A stretch of 43,385 nucleotides of DNA. Origin: Peptococcaceae bacterium BRH_c4b. GTDB lineage: Bacteria; Bacillota; Desulfotomaculia; Desulfotomaculales; Desulfocucumaceae. Made by a program: the position numbers and the translations under genes. Of the stretch, positions 15,798 to 25,621 are shown piece by piece. Position 1 is the stretch's first letter, and each line of letters opens with the position of its first letter. The notes below the pieces were generated by a model. It saw only the letters and a list, made by a program, of their open reading frames with translations. It was not told the origin of the DNA and did not search any database. The stretch spans positions 1 through 43,385 of the forward strand of contig LADO01000026.1 of the NCBI GenBank assembly GCA_000961595.1. The letters are read 5' to 3'.

Positions 15798-17912
15798 ATG
15801 CGTTTGCGCCGGGCCTCCAAAGCAGGATTTTGTTTTGGTGTAAAAAGAGCAATTGAAATGGCTGGGAAAACGGCCATGTCCAGAGACGGGCCGGTTTACT
15901 CATTAGGACCCATAATACATAATGAGCAGGTGGTAACTGACCTCTCCCGGCAGGGCTTGATAAACATCGAAAGTATAGACGAGGCAGAGTCGGGTGGAAC
16001 GTTAATAATACGCTCCCACGGTGTGGGTCCGGAAGTAATCGAGGAGGCAAGGCGAAAAAATATAACCATAGTTGATGCCACCTGTCCTTTTGTCAGCAGG
16101 GCACAAAAAATTGCCGCCGAGATGGCCGCTGAGGGAAGGCAGGTAATAGTTATAGGTGATAGAAGCCACCCTGAAGTAAGGGGCATTGTCGCTTGGGCTG
16201 GTAAAGGGGCCATGGTAGTACAGGATCGGGAGGAAACGAAATTTCTTCCGGAAATAGATAAGGCGGCTGTTCTTGCCCAGACTACCCAGACAATAAAAAA
16301 TTTCAATGAGATTGTGGAAGAACTTAATTCTAAAAGCAAGGATTTAACCGTCATCAATACAATCTGTCATGCCACCGGAGAGAGGCAGCAGTCTGCTGTA
16401 GAACTGGCTGGTGAGGTGGAGGTAATGGTGGTGGTGGGAGGCAGGAATAGCGCTAACACCGCGAAATTGACAGCCCTTTGCAGGGCTGCCGGAACGCCCG
16501 CCTATCAGGTGGAAACTGCGGATGATTTACAGCCGGAGTGGTTTGCCGGAGTTAAGACGGCAGGCGTTACGGCGGGAGCGTCCACGCCTCAGCGGACCAT
16601 TGAGGAGGTTGAAACACGGATGAAGGAGTTGGAGCAAATGTCTGAAAACGAAGAAGGCATCAACGAAGAAGGCATCAAGGAAGAAAGCATTGTTACCGAA
16701 GAAAACAAAGTGCAAGAGCCGGATGCGGTGGAAACCAACGAAGAGGAGACATCCCAGCAAGGCATGAACGATGCGATGGATGTCAAATCAGTACGCACCG
16801 GTGAAATTGTCAAGGGAGTAGTGGTACAGGTTGGCCAGGACGAGGTACTGGTTGATGTAGGCGCCAAGTCTGAGGGCGTTATACCGCTACGCGAACTTGC
16901 CTCTTTTGATGTTGCTTCCCCACAGGAGCTGGTAAAGGTTGGGGATGAAATAGAAGTTTACGTTCTCAAAGCTGAGGATAATGAGGGCAGGCTGATACTT
17001 TCCAAAGAAAAGGCCGATGCCGAAAAATCCTGGGAACAACTGCAGGGTTACCTGGAAAGCGGCGAACCTGTTGAAGGTACGGTTCGCGAAGTGGTTAAAG
17101 GGGGAATTTTGGTAGATGTAGGCGTGAGGGCCTTCCTGCCGGCTTCCCTGGTGGAAAGAGGCTATGTTGAGGATCTTAACAAATATCTGGGCATGACCAT
17201 AAAGGCCCGGGTAATCGAGCTTAATAGACCCCGTAAAAAGGTAATCCTTTCCCGCAAGGTACTAATGGAAGAGGAATTTGCCCAAAAACGGGATGAAATG
17301 ATGCAAAACATTCAGGAAGGTGCGGTGCTCAGGGGTACCGTACGCAGGCTTACAAGCTTTGGCGCCTTTGTTGATATCGGCGGTATCGACGGGCTTCTGC
17401 ATATTTCAGAAATGGCCTGGCATAGGATAAACCACCCCTCTGAAGTTGTCAGCGTGGGGGACGAAATCGAAGTGGCAGTATTAAAAGTGGACAGGGATAG
17501 TGAAAAAATATCCCTGGGATTAAAGCAGGTACTGGACAATCCATGGGATAATGTTGAAGAAAAATATCCGGTGGGCGCAATTATCTCCGCGAAAGTAGTG
17601 CGGCTGGCACCATTCGGCGCCTTTGTGCAACTTGAGCCCGGTGTTGAGGGACTGGTACACATATCGCATCTGGCGGATCACCATGTGGTTAAACCCGACG
17701 AGGTGGTTCAGGAAGGCGAAGAGGTTAAGGTTAAGGTGTTAAGCGTAGATAAACAGGAAAAACGTATACGACTCTCCATCCGGGAGGTAAATAGGGAGCG
17801 TGAGCCCCGTCAGCCCAGAGAATTTACGCAGAACAAGGTTCAGGAATCTGGTGACGGTGGTAATTTAACCATTGGTGATTTGGTAGGGGACATTTTTGAT
17901 GACAAGGATTAA
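15798..17912 (+). CDS. ispH: Fusion of HMBPP reductase (IspH) and ribosomal protein S1
   Basis: The N-terminal ~280 residues are IspH, the 4Fe-4S enzyme making IPP and DMAPP in the MEP pathway. The three cluster Cys lie in GFCFGVKRAI, DATCPFVSRA and NTICHATGERQQSA. A Glu/Asn-rich linker (about 281-330) leads to four S1 RNA-binding repeats starting near TGEIVKGVVVQVG, GEPVEGTVREVVKGG, GAVLRGTVRRLTSFG and GAIISAKVVRLAPFG. About 704 aa. Such fusions are known in clostridia. Start: ATG 15798, with TTG 15795 possible. The ribosome site is weak. Confidence 0.95.
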   Translation: MRLRRASKAGFCFGVKRAIEMAGKTAMSRDGPVYSLGPIIHNEQVVTDLSRQGLINIESIDEAESGGTLIIRSHGVGPEVIEEARRKNITIVDATCPFVSRAQKIAAEMAAEGRQVIVIGDRSHPEVRGIVAWAGKGAMVVQDREETKFLPEIDKAAVLAQTTQTIKNFNEIVEELNSKSKDLTVINTICHATGERQQSAVELAGEVEVMVVVGGRNSANTAKLTALCRAAGTPAYQVETADDLQPEWFAGVKTAGVTAGASTPQRTIEEVETRMKELEQMSENEEGINEEGIKEESIVTEENKVQEPDAVETNEEETSQQGMNDAMDVKSVRTGEIVKGVVVQVGQDEVLVDVGAKSEGVIPLRELASFDVASPQELVKVGDEIEVYVLKAEDNEGRLILSKEKADAEKSWEQLQGYLESGEPVEGTVREVVKGGILVDVGVRAFLPASLVERGYVEDLNKYLGMTIKARVIELNRPRKKVILSRKVLMEEEFAQKRDEMMQNIQEGAVLRGTVRRLTSFGAFVDIGGIDGLLHISEMAWHRINHPSEVVSVGDEIEVAVLKVDRDSEKISLGLKQVLDNPWDNVEEKYPVGAIISAKVVRLAPFGAFVQLEPGVEGLVHISHLADHHVVKPDEVVQEGEEVKVKVLSVDKQEKRIRLSIREVNREREPRQPREFTQNKVQESGDGGNLTIGDLVGDIFDDKD

Positions 17913-17939
17913 TAGCAAATTGGTTTCATAGACTGCAAG

Positions 17940-17963
17940 GCGGCCGAAAGGCCGCTTTTTTTT
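17940..17963 (+). terminator. Intrinsic terminator after ispH-rpsA
   Basis: GCGGCC (17940-17945), GAAA tetraloop, GGCCGC (17950-17955), then eight T. It closes the aroF-to-ispH block. Confidence 0.92.
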
Positions 17964-18022
17964 GTATATTTGCCAATCTTGGGGGTAGCCTAAAATAATA
18001 ATTCAGAGCAGGAGGTAGAAAG

Positions 18023-18787
18023 ATGACCAGATTGCCCATCGGTATGATTGTATTAATTATTGTCTCAGCATTGATTTACTTTGGCCTGGCTCAACGTGTC
18101 CTGGACAGGTTGAAACTATCGGACAAAGGCGCGTTGATCGTGGTGGCAGCTCTTATCGCGGGCAGTTTTATAACCATACCCATCAGTGGCGGCAGGTTTC
18201 CCGTAACTATAAATGTCGGCGGCGCTCTGGTGCCGCTGGGAGTAGCCATATACCTGCTGGTCAAGGCGGGAACCACTAAGGAGTGGCTAAGGGCACTGGT
18301 GGGGTCCGTGGTCACCACCCTGGCCATATGGTCTGTGGGTAGCCTGATGCAGAGAGGTGCTACAGCGGAACCGGGGGGGAGATTTGGATATATTGACTCG
18401 TTATGGATGTACCCCCTGGTGGCCGGCATAGTAGGGTATCTGGCGGGTAGATCAAGAAGAGGGGCGTTTATTTCCGCCACCCTCAGCCTGGTTATTTTTG
18501 ATATCGGTTATTATATCTGGCTGTTGAATAGCGGCGCCCCGGCCGGAAGGGTGGACCTGGGAGGCGCAGGCATGTTTGACGCCACTGTGGTGGCCGGAAT
18601 ATTCGCCGTGCTTTTAGCTGAAGCTGTGGGCGAAGTAAGGGAAAGAATGGCCGGAGGGCCGACCAGGAAGGGGAAACCTCCTGAACTGGCTAGTGCGCTG
18701 CGTAAACCGAACCTTGCCGGTGGTCATGAGGAAGGTGACACTAAAAAAGGTGTCAATGAAGAAAATGGAGGTGAGAGGATTGATTAA
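18023..18787 (+). CDS. DUF1614 family membrane protein
   Basis: 254 aa, about seven hydrophobic segments, starting MTRLPIGMIVLIIVSALIYFG. The conserved glycine- and proline-rich stretches ITIPISGG and NVGGALVPLGVAIYLL are typical of the DUF1614 family, whose function is not established. AGGAGG 7 nt before ATG. The C-terminus is polar (cytoplasmic) and overlaps the spoIIP start by 8 nt, so it is likely cotranscribed with a sporulation gene. Confidence 0.8.
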   Translation: MTRLPIGMIVLIIVSALIYFGLAQRVLDRLKLSDKGALIVVAALIAGSFITIPISGGRFPVTINVGGALVPLGVAIYLLVKAGTTKEWLRALVGSVVTTLAIWSVGSLMQRGATAEPGGRFGYIDSLWMYPLVAGIVGYLAGRSRRGAFISATLSLVIFDIGYYIWLLNSGAPAGRVDLGGAGMFDATVVAGIFAVLLAEAVGEVRERMAGGPTRKGKPPELASALRKPNLAGGHEEGDTKKGVNEENGGERID

Positions 18788-20057
18788 AAGAAACGGATTA
18801 GCTTTCATCCTGGGCGTGCTGCTGATTATATCAGGAGTTACTGCCCTGGCCACCACGGGTCCATGGGCATACCACGTTAATGCCTGGGCACCCCTGGCCG
18901 CACTGCAAGATGACAAAACGGACCATCAAACAGGCTTTGTAGTAACAATAAAAGATAAGGGCGGCAGCATTGTTTCCATGGCCGCCAGAGGCGTGGTGAG
19001 AGGCGATGAGATAATTAACGCCGAAGGCTATCACTATCGCGTGGCGCAGGTTAAGGGCTCCGAAGCACAGGCTGAACTGCTGGGAAAAGACAAAGAATTA
19101 CTGGCCTACAGTGACTATTTCGATAAGCTTGAAATACCTGCATCGGTAACTGCTGCGGCTCGAAATAAAGTGGTGGGAATATATCACTCACACAGCGATG
19201 AATCTTACGTGCCCACCGATGGTACGGAAGCCATACCTTTTAAGGGTGGTATCTATAAGGTGGGACAGGCGCTGGTGAGCAGGCTCAGGAATGAAAATGT
19301 AAAGGTTGACTACGATAAGACACCCCATGATCCTCATGATAATAACGCCTATCAACGTTCGCGCCGAACTGCCGCCAGGCTGTTGAAGTCCAATCCGGTG
19401 GCACTGATAGACGTTCACCGTGACGGTATACCCGACCCACAGTATTACAAAAAAGAAATATCAAACGAGGACGTAGCCCGGCTCAGATTGGTAGTGGGAC
19501 GGCAAAATCCGCAAATGTCCGCCAATCTGGACTTTGCCAAAAAAATGATGGCTTATGCCAACAAGACCCACCCCGGCATTGTTAAGGAAATATTTATGGC
19601 TAAAGGCAATTACAACCAGGATCTTATGCCTACTGCACTTTTAATTGAGGCAGGCACCCACACCAACAGCAGACAGGAGGCCGCCAACGGAGTGGCTCTG
19701 TTCGCCGATGCGATACCCACCGTACTGGGCATAAGTACAACACCCGGCGGTGGTGCCGGAGGCCTCACAACCGGAGCTGGGCCTGCCCGCAGCGGCGGCG
19801 CGTGGAAGGCGCTGGCCTGGATTCTGGGCATAGCGCTGCTAGCCGGGGGTGCCTTCCTGCTTGTCAGTTCAGGGGGTCTGGGTAAAGCCAAAAGCAGGGT
19901 TTCATCATTTATGGACAGGGAGTTTACCGGATTTTTCGGCCCGCGCAAACCAATTGGCAGCACCGGGCTGAAGAAAAATGGGGATGACAAAAACAAAGGT
20001 AAACTCGATCCCGACGAGAACGAGATTTTACGCGATAATTTCAAGAAGACAAGGTGA
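18780..20057 (+). CDS. spoIIP: Stage II sporulation protein P-like amidase/endopeptidase
   Basis: Peptidoglycan hydrolase for septal thinning and engulfment, membrane-anchored. I start at TTG 18780 because GGAGGTGAG lies 5-13 nt upstream; a longer frame opens at 18693 inside the preceding gene. About 425 aa: N-terminal TM (NGLAFILGVLLIISG), then the hydrolase domain with IYHSHSDESYVP, ALIDVHRDGIPD and LLIEAGTHTNSRQEAANG. The His and Glu residues match the amidase zinc site. A second TM lies near the C-terminus, followed by a charged tail. The C-terminal TM is less usual for Bacillus SpoIIP. Confidence 0.86.
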   Translation: MIKRNGLAFILGVLLIISGVTALATTGPWAYHVNAWAPLAALQDDKTDHQTGFVVTIKDKGGSIVSMAARGVVRGDEIINAEGYHYRVAQVKGSEAQAELLGKDKELLAYSDYFDKLEIPASVTAAARNKVVGIYHSHSDESYVPTDGTEAIPFKGGIYKVGQALVSRLRNENVKVDYDKTPHDPHDNNAYQRSRRTAARLLKSNPVALIDVHRDGIPDPQYYKKEISNEDVARLRLVVGRQNPQMSANLDFAKKMMAYANKTHPGIVKEIFMAKGNYNQDLMPTALLIEAGTHTNSRQEAANGVALFADAIPTVLGISTTPGGGAGGLTTGAGPARSGGAWKALAWILGIALLAGGAFLLVSSGGLGKAKSRVSSFMDREFTGFFGPRKPIGSTGLKKNGDDKNKGKLDPDENEILRDNFKKTR

Positions 20058-20060
20058 GCT

Positions 20061-20960
20061 ATGGACGGTTTCCTTGAGATTATCCTGGCGGGCACCCTGG
20101 CCGGTACACTTTCAAGGGTGATGCTGTTAAGAATAGATTACCGGCAATATCCCGGCTATCCCCACGGTATGGTGGCGCACCTGTCCTTGGGTGTGATAGC
20201 ATCTGCCATAGGGGCGGTGGTGGTTCCGGCGCTGTTAAAACCGGATTTTGCAGCTGTGACCTTTCTGGCACTGGCAGCCCAGCAGTTCAGGGAGATCAGG
20301 GGTATGGAAAGGATAACCCTGGAAAACCTGGATAGAAACGAGCTTGTGCATAGGGGCAACGACTATATCGAGGGTATCGCCAGAACCTTTGAAGCCAGGA
20401 ATTACCTGGTCATGGGTACTGCAGTATTGACCGGGGCAGCCTATCACCTGGGGAATTTACTCGCTGCGGTAATAATGGCTGCCCTGGCCATTATTTTCAG
20501 CCGCAGTTTTATGTCCGGTGAAACCATCGGTGATATCTGCCGGGTGGAGCCCGCCAGACTTTATTTCCAGGACACCATACTTAAGGTAGACGAAATTGGG
20601 ATCATGACCGTGGGGTTAAAAGAAATGAGGGAAAAAATATTACAAGATGGCCTGGCCGTGAAAATAACCCCCCTTAACGTCAATGCCAGGGCAACTATCC
20701 ATGATTTGGGCCAGCGTATGGCCATTGCCCATACCGCTGCTGTCATTCTGGGCATTAAAAAAGATATAGACACTCCGGAATTAACCCCTCTAGCCCGGAA
20801 AAACATTGACACAGGTGACGTGGGGCTGTACATAGTACCTATGGAGAAAGATATGGAAGCGCTGTTACTGGCCGTAAAAAGGACGCCTGTGCTGGAAAGC
20901 GCCCGCAGTAAACCCCTGGCCACCCAGGCCGGCAGAAAGGCGGCAAGGAAGAATGTCTGA
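20061..20960 (+). CDS. YIEGIA family membrane protein
   Basis: 299 aa with several N-terminal TM helices and a soluble C-terminal half. The family signature YIEGIA is present (HRGNDYIEGIARTFEARNY, about residues 99-117). The family is found in spore-forming Firmicutes and tends to lie near spoIIP and its capping partner, as here. Biochemical role unknown. It starts three bases after the spoIIP stop and overlaps the next gene by 8 nt. Confidence 0.86.
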   Translation: MDGFLEIILAGTLAGTLSRVMLLRIDYRQYPGYPHGMVAHLSLGVIASAIGAVVVPALLKPDFAAVTFLALAAQQFREIRGMERITLENLDRNELVHRGNDYIEGIARTFEARNYLVMGTAVLTGAAYHLGNLLAAVIMAALAIIFSRSFMSGETIGDICRVEPARLYFQDTILKVDEIGIMTVGLKEMREKILQDGLAVKITPLNVNARATIHDLGQRMAIAHTAAVILGIKKDIDTPELTPLARKNIDTGDVGLYIVPMEKDMEALLLAVKRTPVLESARSKPLATQAGRKAARKNV

Positions 20961-21147
20961 CTCAGCGGTAAAAAATAAAATCCTTGCGGTGATAACCCTG
21001 GAAATGAATAGAGTTTCCGGTGGCGCTCCAATATTCCTCGCCACCACTGAGGAGGAAAGGGAAAAGACGGCAAGGTATTTGGGCAGAATTCTGGATGCTG
21101 CAGTCCACGATTTGGAAAACGGCAGCTATATAATAGTAGCTCACTAA
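20953..21147 (+). CDS. Capping complex subunit for YIEGIA
   Basis: 64 aa soluble protein starting MSDSAVKNKILAVITLEM. It overlaps the YIEGIA gene and matches the small partner protein known to accompany it. The GGAPIFLATTEEEREKTARYLG core and ENGSYIIVAH C-terminus are the recognisable parts. Predicted to form a complex with the product of 20061-20960; precise function unknown. Confidence 0.75.
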   Translation: MSDSAVKNKILAVITLEMNRVSGGAPIFLATTEEEREKTARYLGRILDAAVHDLENGSYIIVAH

Positions 21148-21239
21148 AAAATCCTGTGGCGCCAAAGGGCAAAGCATGCTTTGAACAACCGCCTGACGTT
21201 TAATAACCAGTGGCTGTGGGAAGCAAGGGGAGGGATATT

Positions 21240-21752
21240 TTGAAAATTATATACCACTGTTACGGCGGCAATCACTCCTCAGTAACTGCCGCCGCCGTTC
21301 ATCTGGGGAAGTTGCCCCAGAACAGGCTACCCACCGCCGGGGAATTATTGTCGCTGGAACTGTTTGATAAACAGGGCAGCCGGGATATAGGTAAAATAAT
21401 TAAAGTGGGCACAGACGGCTGGGGTAATGATGTTTTTGTGGTGGGGCGGTTAAGCCGCCCTCAAATTCTTTTTAATATGTTCCGGGGGTTGGGGGAGCAA
21501 TTTGAAATAGCCCCAGAAGACTACATACTTGTGGACGTGGGGATGCTTGTCAATAACACCATGAGGGTGGGGGGGCTACTGTCCAGGGGATTCGGGTTAA
21601 TTAATATAGGCAGACCTTTAGTTATCCGGGGGACCATCAGCGATTACCAAAAGATATGCGATCTGGTATCAAAAATCAAAAACGGTCTGCAAAACGGACG
21701 CAAATTCGCAACTTATGCTCATTACATCTTTTGCCCTGAGGTATCCCATTGA
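21240..21752 (+). CDS. DUF3189 family protein
   Basis: About 170 aa from TTG 21240 (LKIIYHCYGGNHSSVTAAAVHLG), with GGGGAGGG 6 nt upstream. An earlier frame start at 21210 is less likely because the ribosome site lies inside it. The K-I-I-Y-H-C-Y-G opening resembles a phosphate-binding strand-loop. DUF3189 has no known function and is mostly seen in sporulating clostridia. It overlaps the next gene by 4 nt. Confidence 0.75.
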   Translation: MKIIYHCYGGNHSSVTAAAVHLGKLPQNRLPTAGELLSLELFDKQGSRDIGKIIKVGTDGWGNDVFVVGRLSRPQILFNMFRGLGEQFEIAPEDYILVDVGMLVNNTMRVGGLLSRGFGLINIGRPLVIRGTISDYQKICDLVSKIKNGLQNGRKFATYAHYIFCPEVSH

Positions 21753-22183
21753 AGACAAAAATATTTTATTGTACCTCCCCCTATCCTCTGGCCCCACTGG
21801 TGGCCGGAGTACTGACCGGCAGGCTGCCGTCAGTATTTGATCAAAAAACTTTTCGCGACTTTGCCTGCGCTAATAATTTCAGTCTCTACCCGCAGGGCAA
21901 GCCAGTCTGCCTGGGAATCTCACCGACCGGGGAGAAGGTCATGGCCATATCCACAGGTAACGCTTCAATCAACCCTGATAATATAATCAACGGTTTTTTA
22001 ACAATGTACGGTTTAGGCAGCAATCATTATTCTCTGGTGAAGGTGACTTGCCGGGAACGGTTTTGGCTGTTACTGGGACGGTTTATGATGGCTATTCCGT
22101 TCTTGAATAATCCGGGCAGATTGGTAATCGAATGGAGAATTAAAAAAATATACCCCGATTTGGTTGAAACACTGCGTTCTTGA
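21749..22183 (+). CDS. DUF3189-like protein, second copy
   Basis: 144 aa from TTG 21749. The N-terminus MKTKIFYCTSPYPLAPLVAGVLTGRLP lines up with the start of the preceding protein (KIIYHCYGG…SVTAAAVHLGKLP), so it is probably a diverged paralogue from tandem duplication. The His of the first motif is replaced. Function unknown. The overlap with the upstream gene implies coupled translation. Confidence 0.6.
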   Translation: MKTKIFYCTSPYPLAPLVAGVLTGRLPSVFDQKTFRDFACANNFSLYPQGKPVCLGISPTGEKVMAISTGNASINPDNIINGFLTMYGLGSNHYSLVKVTCRERFWLLLGRFMMAIPFLNNPGRLVIEWRIKKIYPDLVETLRS

Positions 22184-22231
22184 CTATTAATGGCAACTAT
22201 TAGATAATGAAACAAGAATTGCCCGGGAAGG

Positions 22232-23587
22232 ATGTATGTATTGGAAAACAGTGGCCTCACGGTTACGGCTGTGTCAACGGGGAGCATTGCCGGCGAAACA
22301 GGAGTGGAGCCTGGTGACAGTATTATTTCTGTTAACGGGCAGCCGGTAAAAGATATAATTGACTACCGGTTTCTAACTGCTGACGAAAACATACTGGTCA
22401 GGCTTTGTAAAGCGGACGGGGAAGAATGGGAACTGGAAATTGAAAAGGATTTCGGTGAAGATCTAGGCCTTGATTTCGGCGCGAAAAGTCTGGGCCGGAC
22501 AAGGCGCTGCGGTAATAGGTGTATTTTCTGTTTTGTGGAGCAGATGCCCCCGGCCATGCGGGAAAGTCTTTATGTAAAGGATGACGACTTCCGTCTTTCT
22601 TTTCTTCAGGGCAACTTTGTTACACTGACTAACACTGGGGATGCAGATCTGCAAAGAATCGTCAGCCAGCGTCTAAGCCCGTTGTATGTTTCAGTGCATA
22701 CCACCAATCCGGAACTGCGCGTAAAAATGATGGGCAACCCCGGGGCCGGAAAAATACTGGACACGATCAGGCGATTGGTGCGGGCGGGAATAGAATTACA
22801 TGCCCAGGTAGTATTGTGCCCGGGTGTCAACGACGGTGAAGAATTAAAAAGAACAGTAACAGATTTGTCAAGCCTGTTGCCGGGGGTGCGTTCCCTGGCG
22901 CTGGTCCCGGTGGGCCTTACCAAATACAGAGAAGGACTTTTTCCATTAAAAACCTTTACCAGAGAGCAGGCTGTGCATGTCATCCGGGCCCTTGAGGGCT
23001 GGCAAAACGCCTGCATGGAAACTTACGGCCATCCGCTGGTTTTTGCCAGTGACGAATTTTATCTGCTCGCTGGCTTTTCAATTCCTCCGGCAGAGAGGTA
23101 CGCCGATTTTCCTCAGATTGAAAACGGTGTCGGGCTGGTGCGGATATTTATGGACAATTTTACGGAACTGGAGCCGCTGCTGCCGGAGAATCTGACTTCT
23201 CCTCTACATATTACCCTGGTAACCGGAAAATTGGCAGAAAGCATTTTAAAACCGCTGGTTAACAAATTAAACAATATTGACAACCTTAAAGTGGAACTGG
23301 CTTGTGTGGAGAATAATTTTTTTGGAAAAACTGTTACTGTGGCGGGTCTGCTCACCGCAGGAGACGTTGCGGCAAAATTAAAAAAAGACTGGAAAGACCG
23401 GGGGAACGGTGAATTGCCGGGTACTGTGATCATCCCCAGAGTTATGCTGCGCACAGGTGAAGATGTTTTTCTGGACAACATGACGGTATTCGAATTACAG
23501 GAGGTTCTTGGCGTACAGGTTAAGGTGGCCGGAGAGCCTGCGGAATTGCTGAATATCATAACTGGGGTCAGGCCCCCAACTTATTAA
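22232..23587 (+). CDS. PDZ and radical-SAM-like DUF512 protein
   Basis: 451 aa. Residues about 5-55 form a PDZ-like domain (GSIAGETGVEPGDSIISVNG). A cysteine motif CGNRCIFCFVEQMPP at about residue 91 (C-x3-C-x2-C) suits a radical-SAM 4Fe-4S cluster. DUF512 occupies the C-terminal half (VGLTKYREGLFPL…ASDEFYLLAG). Members are widespread in Firmicutes and cyanobacteria and often sit directly upstream of der, as here. Substrate unknown. Confidence 0.85.
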   Translation: MYVLENSGLTVTAVSTGSIAGETGVEPGDSIISVNGQPVKDIIDYRFLTADENILVRLCKADGEEWELEIEKDFGEDLGLDFGAKSLGRTRRCGNRCIFCFVEQMPPAMRESLYVKDDDFRLSFLQGNFVTLTNTGDADLQRIVSQRLSPLYVSVHTTNPELRVKMMGNPGAGKILDTIRRLVRAGIELHAQVVLCPGVNDGEELKRTVTDLSSLLPGVRSLALVPVGLTKYREGLFPLKTFTREQAVHVIRALEGWQNACMETYGHPLVFASDEFYLLAGFSIPPAERYADFPQIENGVGLVRIFMDNFTELEPLLPENLTSPLHITLVTGKLAESILKPLVNKLNNIDNLKVELACVENNFFGKTVTVAGLLTAGDVAAKLKKDWKDRGNGELPGTVIIPRVMLRTGEDVFLDNMTVFELQEVLGVQVKVAGEPAELLNIITGVRPPTY

Positions 23588-23693
23588 CTTATTGTCGCGA
23601 AGCTCATGAGCTAGAAGCAAGATCGCCGCATGACAGAGCAACGTATGTAACAAAATGATTTTTCAGTATAGTGTATTCGATAAAGGTGGTAAT

Positions 23694-25013
23694 ATGACAA
23701 AACCAATTGTAGCCATCGTAGGCAGGCCCAATGTGGGCAAATCAACGCTTTTCAACAGAATTGTGGGCGGCAGGGTAGCCATTGTGGAAGGAATTCCCGG
23801 AGTAACCCGGGACAGGCTTTACCAGGATGCAGAATGGAACGGCGTCGGTTTCACCTTGGTGGATACCGGGGGCCTTGATTTTGATGATGAAAGTGAAATA
23901 CCTTCTAATGTCAGGAAGCAGGTAGAAATGGCCGTCCAGGAGGCAGATGCTATACTTTTCGTGGTGGATGCCCGGGCGGGCCTTACCACCACTGATGATG
24001 CAGTGGCCGGGATGCTGAGGAGAGCAGATAAGCCGGTGATTCTGGTGGCTAACAAGGTGGAACAATTTGGCGGAGCACAGGATTATTATGATTTTTACAG
24101 GCTGGGGCTGGGAGAGCCCATACCGGTATCTGCGGCGGAAGGGCTTAACACCGGTGACATGCTGGACAATCTAGTGGAACTTTTGCCCCACTCTGAGTAT
24201 GAAGAGGATCCTGACTCCATTCGCATAGCTGTAATCGGACGTCCCAACGTGGGCAAATCATCGCTGGTCAACGCCATATTGGGGCAGGAAAGGGTTATTG
24301 TCAGCGACATACCCGGAACCACCAGGGATGCTATTGACACGCTTATCGAACGGGACGGTAAAAGGTATATTCTGGTGGATACGGCCGGTATGAGACGCCG
24401 GAGTAAAATCGACCTGCCCACTGAAAAATACAGCGTAATACGCTCTTTAAGGGCGGTAGACCGGAGCCATGTGGCGCTGGTGCTGCTGGATGCTGTTGAG
24501 GGCGTCACGGAACAGGATAAAAAAATAGCCGGCTATGCCCATGAGAAGGGAAAAGCATCCATACTGGTGGTGAATAAATGGGATTTGATCGAAAAGGACG
24601 ACCGCACCGCCAGCAAATATACCGAAACAATTAGGGAAGAAATAGCCTTTATGCAATATATGCCGGTGGTGTTTACCTCGGCACTGACGAAACAAAGGGT
24701 TAGCAGGGTTCTTGATTTGGTTGACAAGGTTGTTGAGAACTACAATATGAGGGTGGCAACCCCGGGACTGAACAACCTGATCAGGGAGGCTGTGCTGCAA
24801 AGTCCTCCACCGTCATACAAAAACAGGCGTTTGAAAATATATTACGTTTCCCAGCAGGGGGTACGTCCTCCTAAATTCGTTTTCTATGTCAACGATACCC
24901 AGCTTCTGCATTTTTCCTATTTGCGCTACCTGGAAAACCAGCTGCGTTCCGCCTATGGTTTTGAAGGTACCCCGTTAAAAATAATAATGCGCAACCGCGA
25001 CAAGGAAGAATAA
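23694..25013 (+). CDS. der: GTPase Der (EngA), ribosome assembly factor
   Basis: Two tandem GTPase domains for 50S subunit maturation. About 439 aa from ATG 23694 ([18 protein letters not shown]), preceded by AAAGGTGG; a frame open from 23655 adds residues without homology. G1 motifs occur at GRPNVGKS in both domains, G3 at DTGG and DTAG, and G4 at NKVE and NKWD. A KH-like C-terminal domain follows. Fourteen bp separate it from plsY. Confidence 0.95.
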   Translation: MTKPIVAIVGRPNVGKSTLFNRIVGGRVAIVEGIPGVTRDRLYQDAEWNGVGFTLVDTGGLDFDDESEIPSNVRKQVEMAVQEADAILFVVDARAGLTTTDDAVAGMLRRADKPVILVANKVEQFGGAQDYYDFYRLGLGEPIPVSAAEGLNTGDMLDNLVELLPHSEYEEDPDSIRIAVIGRPNVGKSSLVNAILGQERVIVSDIPGTTRDAIDTLIERDGKRYILVDTAGMRRRSKIDLPTEKYSVIRSLRAVDRSHVALVLLDAVEGVTEQDKKIAGYAHEKGKASILVVNKWDLIEKDDRTASKYTETIREEIAFMQYMPVVFTSALTKQRVSRVLDLVDKVVENYNMRVATPGLNNLIREAVLQSPPPSYKNRRLKIYYVSQQGVRPPKFVFYVNDTQLLHFSYLRYLENQLRSAYGFEGTPLKIIMRNRDKEE

Positions 25014-25027
25014 GGGGGGTTGGGTAT

Positions 25028-25621
25028 TTGAACTTGCTATTAGCAGTGGTCGTTAGCTACTTGATTGGTTCCATACCCTTCGGATATGTAATCGCCCGCA
25101 GCAAGGGTGTAGACATTCGCCAGCACGGTAGCGGAAATATAGGGGCTACCAATGTTTGGCGAACCCTTGGCCCATTACCGGGGATCGTTGCCTTTGCGGG
25201 AGACGCTGGAAAAGGGTTTGCCGCTGTCTGGCTGGGTCGTTATGCAGGTATTGAGGGCGCCGAGTTACTTACCGGCTTTGCCGCCATGGCAGGCCACAGT
25301 TGGCCAGTGTACCTAAAATTCAAGGGCGGTAAAATAATTGCCACCGGAGCAGGGGTGGTACTGGCCCTTTCACCGCCGGCAACACTGATTGCCCTGCTGG
25401 TATGGTTATCCGTACTGGGGATATTCCGCTATGTATCCCTTAGTTCCATATGTGCGGCAGTATCGGTACCCGTATCCTTATATGCCCTGGGCAACGGGTG
25501 GAAATATGCCTCCTTCGGGACTCTGCTGGCGCTTTTGGCCATATACAAGCATATTCCCAACATAAAAAGACTCATCGCCGGCAACGAGTTAAAGGTGGGG
25601 ACAAAGAAGGAATATAAGTGA
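25028..25621 (+). CDS. plsY: Acyl-phosphate glycerol-3-phosphate acyltransferase
   Basis: Makes lysophosphatidate from acyl-phosphate and G3P in the membrane. 197 aa, several TM helices. Conserved loops are present: IGSIPFGYVIAR, GSGNIGATNVWRTLG, GDAGKG and GHSWPVYLKFKGGKIIATG. TTG start with GGGGGTTG upstream. The partner gene gpsA, which makes the G3P substrate, follows after a structured 200-bp gap. Its usual downstream partner plsC is the collapsed remnant at 15597. Confidence 0.93.
   Translation: MNLLLAVVVSYLIGSIPFGYVIARSKGVDIRQHGSGNIGATNVWRTLGPLPGIVAFAGDAGKGFAAVWLGRYAGIEGAELLTGFAAMAGHSWPVYLKFKGGKIIATGAGVVLALSPPATLIALLVWLSVLGIFRYVSLSSICAAVSVPVSLYALGNGWKYASFGTLLALLAIYKHIPNIKRLIAGNELKVGTKKEYK

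Noticed and set aside
20561-21172. Long reverse-strand frame under the YIEGIA gene
   Set aside because: Lies antisense to well-supported genes, no ribosome site, no recognisable family; a shadow of codon bias.
23581-23612. AACTTATTAACTTATTGTC after the DUF512 gene resembles the inner part of the RAYT repeat (AAGTTATTAAGTTATTGTC)
   Set aside because: Two mismatches in a low-complexity AT-rich string and none of the GGTACC part; chance is as likely as a remnant.
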